64,000 nucleotides of DNA, taken from the NCBI GenBank assembly GCA_963828285.1, contig CAWHEB010000001.1:186001-250000 (forward strand), in the 5' to 3' direction. This DNA comes from DAIOEK01 sp963828285. Lineage in GTDB: Bacteria > Chloroflexota > Anaerolineae > Anaerolineales > Anaerolineaceae. Positions 63,607 through 64,000 of this stretch are shown here, in pieces. Made by a program: the position numbers and the translations under genes. Each line of letters begins with the position of its first letter. Within the stretch, counting starts at the first letter, position 1. The notes beneath the pieces were generated by a model. The model saw only the letters and a program-made list of their open reading frames with translations. It was not told where the DNA came from and searched no databases.

Positions 63607-64000
63607 TAGATCTTAGCACCACAGTTTGGGCAGAAATGCTCCCCTTTTTTTGCGACATAACCGCATTGGCTGCATGAAATCGGTTGAGAATCACCCAGAG
63701 GCGCACCGCAACTCAAACAAGTCGCTTCACCAACCGGATTTGCTGCTCCGCAATATTTACATTCCAAGCGACGAAGCCGTTCAGATATCTCAAAAGCAGA
63801 TTTATGATTAAGAGCTGTACGATCAATGACTCGCCAGACCTGTTCAGTTAGCTGAATGGATTCGATATCCTGAGCAATATCGTCCAATCTGCTTAATAGA
63901 TTGAATGGATTACGAAGGGCGGATATCACAGTCGTACCTAATGAGGCTGCCACACCAAACCAAGCCTGCTCACTTAATTGAATGGAAATGCCGTCCTCGA
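63603..64000 (-). CDS. Double zinc ribbon protein, N-terminus outside window
   Basis: The frame is open to the right edge. The visible 132 residues have a repeated pattern SIQLSEQAWFG / SIQLTEQVWRV, two copies of a helical segment, and at the C-terminus two zinc ribbons: CKYCGAANPVGEATCLSCGAPLG and CSQCGYVAKKGEHFCPNCGAK (each two CxxC knuckles). The function is unknown; it may be an adapter or regulatory domain. Confidence 0.75.
   Translation of the reverse strand, partial: EDGISIQLSEQAWFGVAASLGTTVISALRNPFNLLSRLDDIAQDIESIQLTEQVWRVIDRTALNHKSAFEISERLRRLECKYCGAANPVGEATCLSCGAPLGDSQPISCSQCGYVAKKGEHFCPNCGAKIY

Overview
The window looks like a chromosomal segment of a Chloroflexota bacterium, probably a fermentative Anaerolineae-type anaerobe. 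I infer this from gene content and protein sequence feel, not from a marker gene: moderate GC, a long CTC-type ribosomal protein L25, an archaeal-type phosphoglycerate mutase, an L-lactate dehydrogenase, two DegV proteins, a short GndA-type 6-phosphogluconate dehydrogenase and an anaerobic GlpA-type dehydrogenase. There is no rRNA operon, phage, insertion sequence or CRISPR array. RNA genes seen are a tmRNA and one tRNA-Met(CAT).

Layout. 1-8 kb: partial PAS/GAF membrane sensor, alpha-oxoamine synthase, RlmI-type rRNA methyltransferase, tmRNA, an ECF sigma factor / DegV / small membrane protein operon, a DUF3105 protein, a glutaredoxin. 8-12 kb: MarR regulator with a clear promoter and operator-like palindrome driving a heterodimeric ABC exporter with one degenerate ATP site. 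12.5-17.7 kb: fmt, then glpK and a striking four-gene unit in which a GlpA-like flavoprotein is followed by SdhB-, SdhC- and SdhD-like subunits. 17.7-28.4 kb: PanE-like reductase, ferritin-like/VIT1 iron transporter, proBA, ANT(6)-like gene, mutS, sugar ABC ATPase, ApgM. 28.4-35.5 kb: accessory zone with a DUF1461 protein, a membrane/spermidine-synthase fusion, AT-rich orphan genes resembling polymorphic-toxin immunity proteins, and seven copies of a two-hairpin repeat element. 35.5-48 kb: alaS, aspartase/fumarase, purine salvage and AMP synthesis operon (hpt-purA-purB), ldh, and an mrfAB-like DNA-repair operon whose helicase carries an internal HNH nuclease domain. 48-64 kb: deacetylase, MFS transporter, zinc ribbon, tRNA-Met, TrmI, Nudix, L25, GNAT, RluA, an Fe-alcohol dehydrogenase pair, DegV, P1 peptidase, and glycerate kinase-gnd-zwf.

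How genes work together. GlpK makes glycerol-3-phosphate, and the GlpA+SdhBCD-like unit could oxidise it and pass electrons through three Fe-S clusters to quinone. hpt-purA-purB converts hypoxanthine to IMP and then AMP. gnd-zwf is the oxidative pentose phosphate branch, beside glycerate kinase. mrfA-mrfB is a helicase plus DEDD exonuclease pair.

Quality warning. Six well conserved genes (proA, mutS, alaS, purB, mrfA/mrfB, zwf) carry ten simple frame disruptions, nearly all best explained by one extra base. Because alaS and purB are essential or nearly so, this looks like residual indel error in the assembly rather than gene decay. I give full corrected spans for these genes. A DUF4279 gene at 32.6-33.0 kb has about five frame changes plus further damage and may be a true pseudogene.
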